This document shows positions 9,444-24,178 of a DNA stretch of 64,000 nt, piece after piece. Each line of letters begins with the position of its first letter. The first letter of the stretch is position 1. Origin of the DNA: Neurospora tetraspora (taxonomy: Eukaryota; Ascomycota; Sordariomycetes; Sordariales; Sordariaceae); NCBI RefSeq assembly GCF_033439725.1, contig NW_026944393.1, positions 713,114 to 777,113 on the forward strand, written 5' to 3'. Position numbers and translations under genes: made by a program. The notes under the pieces were generated by a model. The model was not told the origin of the DNA. It did not search any database and saw nothing but the letters and a program-made list of their open reading frames with translations.

Positions 9444-12400
9444 GGTGGTGTTGCTTACCCCTGCCAATGCGGGGGAAGGTGCGCTGTAAGTCGGTTGCTG
9501 TAGGGGGTTCAAAATTCGGCGATGGGATTCGCTACGAGAAGACACTCGAAGGGTCGCCAAGGTGCGGTAGCGAAAGCGGTCGACTGGTCGGCTGATGTCC
9601 CGTCGGATGCTACCTTTGTTTCTTTGGATCGTCACAAGATCTGTCGAATCTTTTTTAGGTCGAATTGCGACAATGTATATGCCGTGGGTGCGCCAACTTT
9701 TCCCAATCCAGCTTGGTGTCGATGCACTTCAAGTCTCCAATGTCCACCAAAAAGTTGCAACGATGCCCTGTTTTTGTTGGCGTTGAGGGGAACTGAAAAC
9801 CTCCAAGAGCGAATAATGCAATGACGTCGTTTCAATGCGGAAGGACGGAAGTGTTTGTTCGTTTTGCTGGCCTTGACTGACTCGAGTAGCTGGAGGTTCG
9901 GAAAGGTTCGTAGAGGGTGAGATATATGGTGTCTTATGAGGTGGAAAGTGTGGTTGCCGTAACACTAGATAGTGTACAAGTCAGTATGGCGCCACATGGA
10001 AATCCAATGACATGCTATAGTGATGATGTACACATATCGAATGTCAAGGGAGTCTCCGGTTGTACCAGACCAGTAGTATAGAGATACGTACCTTGCGCAA
10101 AGACTTTGAAGATGAAGAGGGTGAGTGCCTGATGGGATGATGGTGACCAAGGCAAAGGGGTATATAAGAGGAGAAGACAAAATGATAAGTGATCAAAACA
10201 ACGTCGCAAGGTAAAAGCAAGCAAGGCCAGGAACAAACAACATAGGGATCAAGAGGTTATAAAGGTATTTGACGTTCTGAGAAAAGCATTTCCATCGAGT
10301 AATTATGTGTCATGTCACAAGGACCACGAAAGGAACCACAAGGACCTGGGCCCTGGCGTCAGCCACATGCTAACGCACAACAAGGCCGCCCTGTGTGTTG
10401 TGGCTCCATTCATTTTCTCTTTGTTTCCTTTTCCTCGCTTCCAGGTTGTTGTTACCAAAGTCACTCGTAACTGCGGTACTAGCACGCAGTCTGGGCTGTC
10501 CGCGGCATCTCCAGTGCTACCGGAATTCGGGACTCCACCGGGGCCAGGGACCGTGTAAAACACTGTATGTATGTTACCAATGGATGGTACCTGTACTTTT
10601 CATCAAAGCCTCACCCGCAACATGTCGGGACGCGGGGAGCTTTGACAACATGGCATTTGTTTCAGTAAAGGGCTGATTCATGCTCCCACAATTCCCGTCT
10701 TCATATTGACGGCGGGATACAGTAAGCTGGGCCTTTTTCGGGTGTCAATTGCAGTTCAAGTATCACATAAGCTAGAGTCCAAATTGTCCAAGGGACCAGT
10801 TGTAAGTTACCATACCGTGGCAACAATGCGCTAACATGAAAGCTTGAAAATTTCACACGATGCTTGTGTGAGTGTGCAGCAGCGAGTTTGTTCAGATGAC
10901 AGCTGCGATCCACAGTGTGCGACTGACTCCGGCCCGCTGTCCGGGTTCATCGCGATGACTTCCTTTTTGATTTCAGTCGGTCTTTCAACTCAAGGGAGTC
11001 CTGACGAGTGTGACGCGGATCTGACCGGATCTGCTGTGCCCTTGGGTGATCTCCCTTAACACAAGATAAAGTAAGGCGGTTCTTCCTTGCGGTTAATATT
11101 CTTCGATAGAGCTGTGAACCTCTTGAAACTTACAAACAGTACACGTGTAAAACCAACAGTGACAACGAGTCCGTCGTGTTCTCAATTCTTCATCCAGATT
11201 CAGCGTCAGAGTTCCCCACCACTCCGCTCCCATCAGCCCCACCACAGCCCGCGGAAAGCCTTGAATGCTCTGGAAAGTGGCGCTAACAGGTGGGTGGACC
11301 TCTGAGCTTGCTCATACAGAATATGACACTTGCAAATTGATTCTAACAACTATTTTCTGTAGGAAAAAGTCGTTGACGTTAGCACACAAACTCAAGCACA
11401 ACTTCTACGGTGGCACTCCGCTCAAAAATTTTCAGAAGAGGAACCTATCCCCTGTCCCCTGCCTGGTTGGACTCCATCGTTCACCTTGTTGGCATAGTTA
11501 CCTCTACAGTTCACCCCTGGAAAGTTCGTTAGCGCGGGACTTCACTACGCACTCTTCGCAACTCAACCACCATTCCACCACATTTCATGCAAGAAGTTGG
11601 TATCAACCAGATGCGTTTCGGAGGCTTTATACACTTTATCCAATTTTCCGTTTTGAATGTGGTTGTCCCGTTGTTTTTCTGTGAAGTTTTGGAGACTCCT
11701 GTCACAAGAATCGCGCTAACACACTTTTAAGGGTTGAACTGTATGTGTACAACGGTCGAGAACAACAGCGGCAGCCAACAGCTTTCAGTTTTTGAGATTT
11801 TCCCAGGTTCATTCAGTGGAGCTTCTACGGCATCAGGTAGGTACCTACGTACCCCCCGTGAATTTCGACGAGGTGTTTCGACCGAAAGGCCTTGCGACAA
11901 TGACTTTTGATGGAGATCCTACCGCCGGCCAAGACCGAAATTCAGGGCCACAGGGCACTGCGCACGGGCCTCAGGTCAAATGCAATGGTGGACGCCGGAG
12001 ATCTGGAACACACAAAGATGCTTGGATGGAAACTGACAGCAGCCCCTTTCCTTCAGGTTTCCGTGTTCCCCTTCCCGCCCTGCCCGCTTTCCGTCCTGTG
12101 CCTCCATTCCCAGCAGGCTAAAATCCGGGGAAAAGCAGCTTCTTCCCGGTGCTTCACCCGGGGCAACGTTGTTGTCACCGAGGCCAAGACCTGATGTCCT
12201 TGCTCAGTTGAAGAAGGCTTGCGAACCTTGAAGGACTTGTAGCCAACACTCAGATGATTGGTGTACAATGACCATTACTTGCCAGCTTTATTACCAGTCT
12301 TGCGGTTCATGTTGCGGTCTACTTACCCGGCACTTCCATACAGCTGTCATTTCCCGTCACGAGCACCACGGACACGGCATGATTGGCAGATCTCCGTCTT

Positions 12401-13057
12401 TGTTTATTTCGGGCTTTGTCGTACGGCTGAGCTGACGACATATTTCCAGCGGCCGACAAAGCCTCAGGTCGCTGTCGCTCGCCTGTTACAAATGCCCCGA
12501 GCTCTCCGAGTCCGAGCTGTCCGGATCTTCGATTCGCGCTCACCGCAGAGCCCTACGAACAGGAGATCTGCCACAACAGCCCTACAGGACGAGTAGGATC
12601 AGCGGATATTCACTTTTCGAGACTCGAAACCCGCGAGACAAAAACCTCCACCGGGTTTACGTCAGGCTCCTGAAGTCCTGAACGCTGTCGCTGCCCAAAG
12701 AGGTTCCCGTGGACCCCGACTACTCAAGTAGACCAAGGAGATGTACTTAATGCATCCGGTTTCTGTTTCGAAACAGCGGGGATTCCACCGTAGACACCGC
12801 AAACTCGCTCATCTTCTGGAGTACATGTAGGGTGTGTTGAAGTTCAGTTTGACGGCTTCACTAACAAACTGACAGAAATAGTAACACCCCGCCATCACCA
12901 GATTGGGTGGAAACCTAAGGTATCAGGGCGTCTCAGGGGCGGCCGTCTGGCGTAACACGTATTTTACATATCCAATACTAAAACCGTATTTGTGCCCCCG
13001 GGCCCCGGAGAAGCTTAACTTGACAAAGTGACAAACCTGCAGTGCTTCCAAAGTTTG
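9444..13057. other. Long gene-free stretch before the transposon island
   Basis: About 3.6 kb of roughly average base composition containing only short unrelated open frames. I found no motif-bearing ORF, tRNA or rRNA. The proximal part is presumably the promoter and leader of the arrestin gene (pyrimidine-rich patches near 9.6 kb). A short palindrome GTAGGTACCTAC occurs near 11837. From about 13086 the composition changes abruptly to AT-rich. Confidence 0.5.
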
Positions 13058-13082
13058 GGGCCTGATCGGCTCGCGTGCACGC
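13058..13082 (+). repeat. Left inverted repeat of the first AT-rich block
   Basis: 25 bp beginning GGGCCTGATCGG, identical to the reverse complement of 18151-18175. It contains the self-complementary stretch GCGTGCACGC. Confidence 0.85.
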
Positions 13083-13738
13083 GAGGTACGCCTCGAAGTC
13101 TATTGGAGTTATATACCACTAAAAGTCTGACTAAAACCTCCTTACTATGTGACTTTACCACGTTTAGTATAGTTGAATGGAATTGTTATGGAGATTATTG
13201 AAGTTTGTTAAAGTTTATTACGTTGTGTAAAAATCTACTTCGTACTTCTATAATAACTATATAAGAATGCGTAAACGAAATAAAGCGATACCTTATAGAA
13301 TATAATAACCCTCCAACGCTACCCCAAAGTAATATAAATAATTCTATTTATAAAATCCACCGCCCTATCTAATAGATTTATAACGTAGCAATCTTCTAAA
13401 GATTGTTACGTATATTTTCTAGTTAGAAAGTGTTAGAAAGTAGGTAATCTAGGCTATATTTATAGCGTTAGGCATCCTTATTATATTCCTAACCACGGGG
13501 TTAATATAATTATATAATATACTACTGCCCTCGTATACTGTTTATATTAGAGGCTATACCGCTATTTAATATTAATATTTTATATAGGAATTAAAGTAAC
13601 GAAACCGATTATATTAATATACGTTAGCCGCCATATTTGAAAATGAGGAATATAATACTTATATAGAGGAAGGGCAAGAGGGGGATAAGGTAGTAAAAAT
13701 ATATAGAAGGAAGGTTTTATTAATCCTTGTTACTTAAA

Positions 13739-13991
<253 letters not shown>

Positions 13992-16900
13992 GGAAGAGAA
14001 GTATAATGATAATCCCGAAATTATTAACGAAAGTAGCTTAGAAACTAATTAACGTTTTATTTAGTATTTATTAAAAGGGTACGAAAAGCGCTTTTTCGAA
14101 CTCCTTAGAGTAATTAAAATTAAATTTATCGATTTAGTATGGTAAATACGTAAAAAGAGTAGTATATATAATATTAGATATGAATCAGTTAAATTTAAAT
14201 TAATAATCTTTTTATAAATTGTTGCGTTTAATAACCTTTAACAATAGGTTGTTTATTACTTTATAATAGCGTAATCAATAATATCGAATATCGTTTTAAA
14301 ATTATTACTAACCTTTATTATATTTTATAATGAATTTGTTATATAATTAACGATAATTTTATATTGCTAGAAATCGAATTTAACGTTAAAGGAAATTAGG
14401 TTTTTAATAAGGCAATTAGTATTATCGATGGTACTTATATTTACGCGAAGGTACTAGTAAAAAACCAAATAAAGTAGCGTAACCGAAAGGAATTTATTTT
14501 TTAAAACGTATTTACTATTATTCGATTTAATAATTCATTTTTATACGTATTCGTTAGCGTAGAAGGGTCGATATAAAATTCGAAATTACTTCGTATTACG
14601 TTATTCCATAGCTTTAAAGTACCCCTTAAGTAATTTTATTTGATTAACGTAAATTTCAACTAATAAAAGGGAATTTTAATCCGTTCCCTAATATACGATA
14701 CTATTTTTAAAATTAGAAGGAAGCCCCTAGAAATAAATAGCATAAAATAAAGAAGGAATTATACAATTTGAAATATAGCGAGATTGGATACTAATCGAAT
14801 AGGTATTCAATTAATTAAAAAGGATATTAAAATTAATACGAAAGTCGGCACTAAAGTACCCTATTAATATTTAAATTAATTTTGTATACGCGGTTATAAG
14901 TTTATATAATTTTATTTATTATTAGCGATATAAACGAACCGATGAGGGGGAGGAAGAATTTATTAGGATTTTAAAACTGGTAAAGAAACGAATAAATAAT
15001 AATTTTATGGAAGATCCCGTCGCGATACGTATTAGTATTACGTATATTATTTGGATTAGTTGGTAACTATATTTAGCGAGAAAGTAAAGGAAGTAAGAGA
15101 GGGGGATAGAGGGCGAGAAAATATAAAAGAGGGTAAATTTGAATTAATTTATCGATAATTAAATTTATATAAAATATGAATTGTAATATTTTTAAATTTC
15201 AAAGTTTAAAAATTAAACGGCTATAAGTACGAACGCTATAAAGCGTCAAAATTATAGAAGGGATACAAATTTAATTGCCTTACTAAAACTAGAACTAAGG
15301 GATATTAAAAATTTCTAATTAATATAATACGCTATATTAGGGGTATATAGATTATAAACCCTAGTAAATATCTATATATAATCTAGGAAAATAGTTTCTA
15401 TAGACCCTAATTATATATTTAATAGCAATCAATTTATTAAAATCCAATTTTTTAAATTTAGTAAAATTTTTAGAATTTTATAATTTTTAAATAAAAATAA
15501 ATAACCCCTTCTATTCTATTTTATTTTATTTTATTCTATTCGTCCCTATTATACTCCGCGCCCTCATCTCCTTCCTCCTCTCCTTTTTAACTACCTTTAC
15601 TAACTACTTCAATTTTATAGGTTTAAATTTATTATTTATTGCATTCTATAAAATAACCTCTTCCTTTAATAGTTTTTAGGATACATTTACGACTATTTTT
15701 AGCGAAAAATCCTTTGTAAAATTATATTAAAAGTCCTTAACCGCCGTTTTGATATCGATTACGCTGATAAGTTTCGTATTATTAATTAATTTAATTGCTT
15801 CGCTAATACATTTTATAATAAGGGTATTACTTTACTTAACGGATACCTTCTTAATTAATTATATTATATTAGAATAAAATAATAAGGGGAAATCCTCTTT
15901 ATTACCCTCCGCTTCGCTATCACTACTTTTATTATTCTAGAAATCGGGAGTTTTTAATACGTTACTTCTTAATGCTCTTAATTATTCGCTTTTTTTACAC
16001 TTTCTTATTATAAGCCACCTTCTTTTTTTCGGTAATTAAACCGCGCTTACTCTAGCTAACGATAAGTAAATTTTTCTTACTTTTCTTATTTACAAATACT
16101 TTTACTAACCAGATAAAAAATTTAATTACCCTTTCGTTAACGAGAATCTCTATTAAGAAATTATATTTACTATTATTAATAAATATGTAATAGTTATACT
16201 TTATTTAAATACCTTCAGTATTACTAAATTCTTTAATAAAAGGTTTTGAATAATTAATAGAATACTTTATTTTACTACTCTTATAATTAAAAGTAATATT
16301 AATATAGCTTTTTACCATCTACTTTATATACTTAATACGTATCTTAAACCGTTAGAACGCGTTTTAGTATATTTTCCAATTAATTACCCTATCCTCCTCC
16401 TTATTTTCTTATACCTATAAAGTGAATTTATTTACTTACTTCTTATATTTATCGCGCAAAAATCCCTTACCTATCTTTTAAATCCTTATAAACCCCTTCT
16501 TATAAAATATTTTAATTAATTTAATAAATTTATAGTAGGCCTCTATAGATTAATTATACGTCGAATTCTATTTTTTTAATTTAATTATTAGTATTCCTAA
16601 TTTAGTATTAGATATACGAGACCGCTTATGTATTTTATATACGATTTTTACCGCGTTGTTATTATTCTTATTATCGAAGGTTATAGGCCCCGTTAATATA
16701 TTAGGCGGATTAATAATATTAAAAAATTTAATAACGTTAGAGAAAATAAGATTACTAGGGAAATTGTATTTTATATAGTCGTTAATAACCTCCTATACGG
16801 TACGTAAAGGGGACGATAAACGAAGTATAAACTCTAGCGTGGTTATAGCGTATATATATATTATAATAATAATTATAATTACTATAGGGAGAGGTACGCT

Positions 16901-18150
16901 AGTACTAATATTATTAATAAATGGTATGAACTATAATGAGGAATCCCTATATTATTAAAAATATTATTAGGAATACCTATACTATTAGGCTCTATATTAG
17001 GGGTTATACTAGGACTTCCTATATTATAAGGGTTTATACTATTATAACGGCTAGTAGTAGTATTATTAGGAATACTAAGAAGGCTTATATTAAGAATTAT
17101 ATTAATTATTGTTGGAAGGTATCGATCGACGAGTGGATACGGTACGAAGGTACAGTCGATACGGCTATGTGGAGCGTTCAAAGTGGAATAGAATAATATG
17201 TAGAATATAAGGAATAGTAGTAGATTAGTCGAAAAATCGATAATTATTTTAAATACATTTTTTTCCCCTTTCCTCGAAGGAAGCCCTCTTCAAATAGACT
17301 TTTTGGATCAATGAGTCATCGAGTGACAAAACCGTTTGTACCTTTGGAATTGTTATTTTCTGATAATTCTAACGGTAGTCTGGTTATTCTTATACGTCAG
17401 CTGTAGAATCCGGAATTTGAATCCGAATTCAAAAGTTTTCTCGGATTTCTTTCTTCACTTCTACTCCATATAGTCGTCATATAACGAAACCGTTTATACG
17501 GTCAGAAACGTTATATTCCGATCTTTCTAATAGAGTTACGTATGACCTCGTTTGACTAACGTTGAGGCCGGAATTCGACTACGAACGTCGAGGTCTAAAT
17601 TTTCCTCCGGATTCTATTCAAGGTTGATCCCTATTACAAATCAGACCTTTCTTCCAGACCAGAATTTTTCTCCGGTTATAAGAATAGTATTTATATATAA
17701 GAATATAAATTTTATTTTTATACTTATATATTATTATTTAAGCCCGTAAATCCATTATAAGTCTATTATTATTATTATATATATATTAAGTTTATAATAA
17801 CTAACAATTATATTACTTAGTGGGCTACTAATTCTAGTCTAAATACTAGCTTATCGTCGTCGTTATCGTTAATATTAATATATAGTAATTTATATTATAG
17901 CGGTCAAACGTAGAGTTTTAATACTATACTAGAATTACGTTATTAATAACCCTTATTAATAATCCATCTTCGCTATAGTTATGTAGTCCTATAGAGTGGC
18001 TTGAGTATTCTAATATATTATACTATATTGGGGATGGCTGGGTTTTTATGGTTCCACACACTAAGATTACGGTACAAAGGCCAACCCCCTGCAATGGATC
18101 CACCACCTTCGCTGGTATCTTTTCCAATAGACTTGCACACTTTCTGCGTT

Positions 18151-18175
18151 GCGTGCACGCGAGCCGATCAGGCCC
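18151..18175 (-). repeat. Right inverted repeat of the first AT-rich block
   Basis: Reverse complement of 13058-13082 (ends GATCAGGCCC). Confidence 0.85.
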
Positions 18176-19507
18176 TTGAGCCTCAAGAAACGCAAAAGCG
18201 CATTTCTAGCGCATGCGGTGCCTCGCCCATGACAGAATTGATGAGACCTTACGCTGTAATTTTTGCGGGTCGGACGGGCCAACTGGGTCTCATCAATTTT
18301 GTCAGGGACGAGGGTGCATCGCAGTTGCATGCAGGCCGTTAATCTGTTACCTAATGGCCTGCCGTTCAGCACCCATGGCAGGCCAAACATGTTGCGCCTT
18401 CAGCGACCGTGGTGTGTCACACGGCAAGTGACGGGACTCCTGGAAGCTGGAAGCCAATGGTGACAAGAATGCCTGGCCTGTCGTGACACCCACCTGGTCT
18501 TGACGACTGGTGGTGACAAGACACCGCTTGTAATAAAGCTGTCAGTCACAGAAGAGCTCGCAAGATGCAAAAGAAATCACACAATGACGCTGTGGTCCAC
18601 ATCTTGTTGTTTTCGTTATGTTTCATGAACTCAGTGACTCCTCTTCACGTTCGAAGATGGGCCGTTGCGGGGCTATGAGTTGGTGAAGGTCAGGGCCAGA
18701 CTGTGCGACTGTGGTCGACCGTCAACCACGTCGTTGATGGGGATATGGGGTGCGTACCCGACGGCATCAGTGGAAATTGCCAGTCCCCAAACTTACGATA
18801 ATTGCTGCGGTTCATCGACAGAGCTATACACTCAGTTAGGTACGCATCAACGGCGTACCAAACTTTGCCCCCATTGCTTGAGAGCTGCCGTAACACAAGA
18901 TCTGGTGTCACGAATAGCTTCAAGCTCACACTTTCATGTTCCCCGGACGACGGAGGTGGAGGCGGAGGCGGAAACGGACACGGTCCGACAGGCCGCTTGC
19001 TGCCGCATTCCCTCTGGAGACACGGTGACACCGCTCACCAGGCCCAGGATTACCAGAAGAAGTTTTCCATTCCATCGAACACCGAACAGTCGGTGAAACC
19101 TCACCTTGCTCACCCGGTCGGTTACAAATGGCCCGTTTCAAGCACCGGGGCCTCTGTAGTTACGCTGGACGCACCAGACCCGTGCGCTGTTCGTTAGCCC
19201 TGTACCTGCGTCGAATCGGCTGTCCGTCCGTGGCCGAACGGTGCCTGAACATCGGCGGATAGCCGAAACCAGACTGCAAAGAGGAATTTCGGAGTCGGCC
19301 GACGACTGTGCGTGCAGCGTCGTGCAGGGCCCAGCGATGGAGCGCGCCGAGAAATTCTCCGCAGAAACGTAAGGGAAACATGGGGCCGCCGGGGTGCGTG
19401 ACCGGGGGTGACGGGGCTAGCGGGTCCAGACAACCGGATGCGGTTTTCCATGGGCTGAGGGGCGTGAGGCTTCCAACGACATGTCTTGGAAGACGATCCG
19501 ATGCTGT
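18176..19507. other. GC-normal spacer between two AT-rich blocks
   Basis: About 1.3 kb with ordinary composition between the two decayed elements. Apart from a hairpin at 18231-18303 and a 9-bp target duplication at its right edge, I see no gene. Before insertion of the 19517-24265 element this spacer would have been contiguous with the sequence after 24275. Confidence 0.55.
18231..18303. repeat. Hairpin-forming inverted repeat
   Basis: The arms 18231-18248 and 18286-18303 share the inverted core AATTGATGAGACC within an 18-bp match with one difference, separated by 37 bp. It lies just outside the right border of the first AT-rich block. Confidence 0.6.
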
Positions 19508-19516
19508 GCGCTGTTG
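19508..19516 (+). repeat. Left target-site duplication GCGCTGTTG
   Basis: Identical to 24266-24274 in direct orientation, immediately flanking the terminal inverted repeats of the element between them. Confidence 0.9.
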
Positions 19517-19603
19517 CGCAAAGGCTACATAGCTAGTATGAAAATGCTACGTGGTTAGTATAAACCCACTTTTATCGCTGAATAAGCTCAGCCCAGCCGC
19601 CCA
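19517..19603 (+). repeat. Left terminal inverted repeat
   Basis: 87 bp, with 82 positions matching the reverse complement of 24179-24265; all five differences are transitions. It includes the subterminal motif AAACCCACTTTTATCGCTGA. Confidence 0.92.
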
Positions 19604-22008
19604 ACCGCCTAGCCGCGCTAGTATACTGTATACATCGCTACCTAACTGCTGCTGTCGTTGCGCGCTCTCTATTAACGATAGTTAATCTTATACAATTGAA
19701 TAAAATTATCGCGAAACCTTACCTTAATATTCAGTAACTGTTTATACTAATTATCTATTGTTTTTATTATTATTTCGTATAATATCCTCGACCTCGTAGT
19801 ATTATACCCGCCCGTCGTACGTCGCGTATTCGCCTAAGTAAATTAAATTCCTAACCTAACCAACCAAAATAACTAACGCTAACGGGACTTAATTAGTGCT
19901 CCCTAACCAAAATACCTTCGAATCCAAAAAATCCGTCTCAAATAATTACCCCTAATAGGAGTACGACCCTTCTTACTAAATTATAGTCGCTATTAATCCG
20001 CCGCCGCCCCCGCGAGAGAATACAATTACCGTAGTCCCTTAGCGAGCACGCTATTAAATAACGGTCTCTAGTACTAACAAAGTTTCTAATACTAGCGAGG
20101 TCTCTAGTACTAGCCCGGCTATTATTTATTTCATTTAATTACAATAATAAAATTGCTATTTTCGATTCCTTATAAAATTACGCTATATAATAAAGCTTTA
20201 TAATTATATTACGAGGCAATATTAAAAATAAAAAGAAGGGACACGAAAGCGCTATTATATATATTAATTATTATTATATATATAGCCGTACTTATATATC
20301 TAACGGGCAAGGCGTTCGAAATACCGCTTTGAAGTGTATCGATTGCTTATACCGAGCAAAAACTGTATTGTAGAAAAGGTAAGGCAACTAGTAATTTATT
20401 AAAAAAATTAATAATTACTATACTTATAACTTTAATATAGCTAACTTCGCTAGTAACGCTGTTTATCGATAATAGGTTCGTTGTAATTATAAAAAGGCTA
20501 TTAACGTCGCTATTGAGAGGTTGTTTGGAATCGCCAGGATAACCGCGCGTTAAATTGCTTATTATCTAAGTGGTACTTTAAACGATAAATTAAACGAAGA
20601 AAACGCTACCGCTATCCAATGCCCTGACTGTAATAATTTAGTAGTAGAACTACGTAGCCTTCGAATCTCTATTATAGCTAAAGAAGTATTGAATATTTAA
20701 TAATATATTCGACGGGTAAAGTATAGTCTTTATACTTTGACTAAAATACTTATCGACCTATTAGAGTAATATAACAACCTTTATAGCATTGAGCACTTTA
20801 TTAATTACAATTCTCGCTTCCCTAACGAATAAAGGGTTATACCAATATTCTAGACTTTCGATTAATATATAGAGATATAGAAGAAGAACCCATATACTTA
20901 CTAATCAATAATGTATATAAAATATTATTACTCTTATTAATTCAATTACTCTTATAGGGTTTATTAATTAACTTCTTTTTTTTCCTTATAAGTTAACTGC
21001 TTTAACCTTTCCCTTCTTAATATAATTAGCGTCGATATATTAAGCTATAATTTTAATATAGCTTTCAATTTCTCGAGTGGGGAGAGGTAAGAAGACTTCG
21101 AATAGTAGTTTAACTACTTTAAGAAACTTCAAAAGGATTACGGGATTCTTAATCCCGTAGTGCTTATTACCGACTTTAGTAGAGGGTTTAAGAAAGCTGG
21201 TATCACTACCTACCCAATGGTACCATATGAATTATATATATAATATATTATAAAGAACGTGAATTATTATATTAAGAAGAAATAGGTTTAATTAAATGGC
21301 GTTAAGTTAGCCCCGGCTGCTAATATACTAAATTTCCCGCTAATTGCCTAGGACTTAGATAGTAATAGCCCTAATCTTCTATTTTATATTGCCCCCGTCG
21401 CTAATGAGGTTAATCATAATAACAATAATTATATTAATAATAACCTAAAAGAAGACGACCCAAAAAAGGTCAATAATACTACTGCTGCTAATCGCCTTAC
21501 TTAATAACCTAACGATAAGTAAGGAATTCGTAAAGTAATTAACGAATTAGTAATTAAAATTATCGCTCTACGTAGCTATGTACATAATGTACTAATATTT
21601 AATCCTACTCGTTAATTCTATTTAGATTTATACGAGGGCTTCCAAGTTGCCTAGAAGTAAGTAATTTATACTAACGATAAGGATTACTTTAAAAGAGTAT
21701 AGTATTTTATAATTTATAAATTTAAACGATAAATTCGTACGTATTTAATACCTTCCTTCCTCTCTATAATAAATAATATACTTTTTTTGCCTAACCTTTT
21801 TTTTTACTGCTAAATTAATTAACAACTTCTCTCGTTTTATTATAATCCTCTTCGTTTACCTTTATAAGTATTACTTCCTATAGATCGACAAGTATAGTAA
21901 TTACGTAATTTCGAAGTTTAAGAACTATAGTATTAGGATAACTAATAGAATCGAATTTGTATATAGGGCTATTAAACGCCTCCTTAAAAACCGTCTTTCC
22001 TCTTTAAG

Positions 22009-22605
22009 AGAAAGTCTAACCATACGGTTATTATTATCTATCCGTACGGTACCCCACTTTTCTTCCTCACTTCTAACCCGAACCCTATCGCCGCGCCCCT
22101 TTCGTTAAAGTACCTCAACGCATTCGCAGCCCAGAACAACGCATTTACTCTCCCGACAGCGTATTCGTAGCCCAGAACAGCCTATTCGCTCACCCGGAAT
22201 AGCTTATTCGCTCGCCCGACCGCGCATTCGCAACTCCCAATTGAAAAGCGATTGAGATAACGATTCAGACAGCGATTGAAATAGCGATTAGATTGAAATA
22301 GCGATTGAAACAGCGATTTAAAATGACAATTGAAAAAAGACGAATGCGGTGAATTTGAATGCGATGCAATGGAATGCGATGCAATTGGATGCGATGTAAT
22401 TTCTGTTGGGGGATTAAATACATTGTCGGAGGAGCTAATACGCTATTCCGGGTTGCGAATACGCTATTCTAGGCTGCGAATGCACTATTGGAATCAAAAG
22501 GTACATATAGTCTATTAGAAGGGCGAGAAGGTTAGGGAAATATATGAGCGAAAACGTGGGGTACCGTACGAATAGATAATAATGACCATACGGTTAGACT
22601 TTCTT
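22009..22605. mobile_element. Nested miniature inverted-repeat element (MULE-like MITE)
   Basis: A 597-bp element inside the larger transposon. Terminal inverted repeats of about 52 bp begin AGAAAGTCTAACC and contain TACGGTACCCCAC; the arms differ mostly by transitions. Flanks CTCTTTAAG (22000-22008) and CTCTTCAAA (22606-22614) look like a 9-bp target duplication now differing by two transitions. The interior is built of subrepeats: copies related to GCATTCGCAGCCCAGAAC near 22120-22215 recur inverted near 22440-22490, and there are short tandem units in between. No coding capacity. Confidence 0.78.
22236..22330. repeat. Degenerate short tandem repeat (AGCGATTGAAAT-like)
   Basis: Six or more degenerate copies of a roughly 12-bp unit resembling AGCGATTGAAAT, in the centre of the nested element. 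A related GCGATGCAAT-type repeat follows at about 22355-22400. Confidence 0.7.
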
Positions 22606-24178
22606 CTCTTCAAACCAACTATACGAATATATATAGTCTACTTGCTGCTCTTAAAGAGAAGTCTTTAAATTACGATATACTATAGCGCAGTAAACGTATT
22701 TATAAAAATATAAAAGAATAGGGATATTTAATTATTTGGTATTAAAAGTGGCGCTATATACCTTCAAGCTTATATAGTATTAATATTACTATATTTATAA
22801 TAATTAGTTTAGAAATCTACGTTAAAACCTAGATGCCAACTATAAAAAGGTATTTACGATTTAGTATAACTTACTATATAAATATTTTATATTAAAGCTA
22901 TTATAAATAGATCCGCCATTAGTATTGGCTATAGAGGATATAAATATGTACTAGTAGTTAAAATTAAACAACGGTACTAGGTTAACCGAGGTTGAACGGC
23001 GTACTTATATAATTTAAAACCCTACTACCTTACCTAGCCGCGGAAAGTAAACGGTTATCCCTAACCTAAATTTTATAAATTATATACGTAAAATATCGGA
23101 ACGAAACTTTATAAACCCGGAAATTTATAAGCTACGAAATCTAAAGGGTAATTAAGGCCTTACTTAACCTATTGCTACCGCACCCGCTACTACTATACTT
23201 ATTAACTACAACCGGTATAATAATCGCTGTATATTCTCTTACAATAAACCGCCCCGCTGGGTAATATAGTAAAAGGTATAGAAAGGAGGGAGGAGAGGGG
23301 GTATATAAAGGGGGAGTACGTAGAGGACGTTGTATACCTGTAATAATATTACTTAAAATAATTTAAATTGTACTATTATAGAGGTGATTGCAAATATAGT
23401 TAAAGTAATTATAATACAATTAATTCCAATTCTAATTCCCTCTCTAATACCCCTGCGGTCGACTCCAACTCCCTCGCCCTTACCTTTTTACCTTCTAACT
23501 CTCTTATAGAGAGCTCTAGCGCCCTCTCCATCTCCTTATCCCTAAATTTAGTAATAAAAGCGGCCATTAGAATTTCTTATCCTTAATTTAGGCAGTTACT
23601 AGAATTAATATAAGGATTGGGTACTAAATATAGCTAAATTTAAGGGTTGTATACTTACCCGGCTAGAAATAAGGGAAATTCTTATAATTCGTATTGCAAA
23701 TTATTATACTAGGCCAATTAATTCTATTATTACTTAGGCACTTCCTAGAGTCCTAGACCTTCTCGCTCCTCTTCCATCTAATTAATTATAATATAATTTA
23801 CAAAACTATATTATACTAATAATATAATATAACTAAATCCCTATAGCTATAATACTACCTCTAATACTTATATAGGGTGGAGGGTAGGTACTAAGGGATT
23901 TGAGTAGGAAGACATATCTCTAACTGCCTCCCTAATAGTACTTATACAGCAAGTATTAAAATTAGAGTAGGTACGTATACTTTAAGTAGTAAATGCAGCA
24001 ATAAGGCTAGTATAGGGAATAGTAGTATTACTAGTAACTACAATATTAACCGCCTCAATAGTAGATAATTAACTGGATTAATGACTTTGAATAACTTTAC
24101 ATAAAAAAATGACACTAACAGCGTAGATTTGGCGATGCGCGGGCATCGATTATGTGGCCTCAGTTGCACGCGGTGTGC

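Noticed and set aside
16882-17196. Overlapping opposite-strand frames of ~90 codons in the AT-rich block
   Set aside because: Ile/Asn/Tyr-rich products of AT-rich sequence; no splice or motif support.
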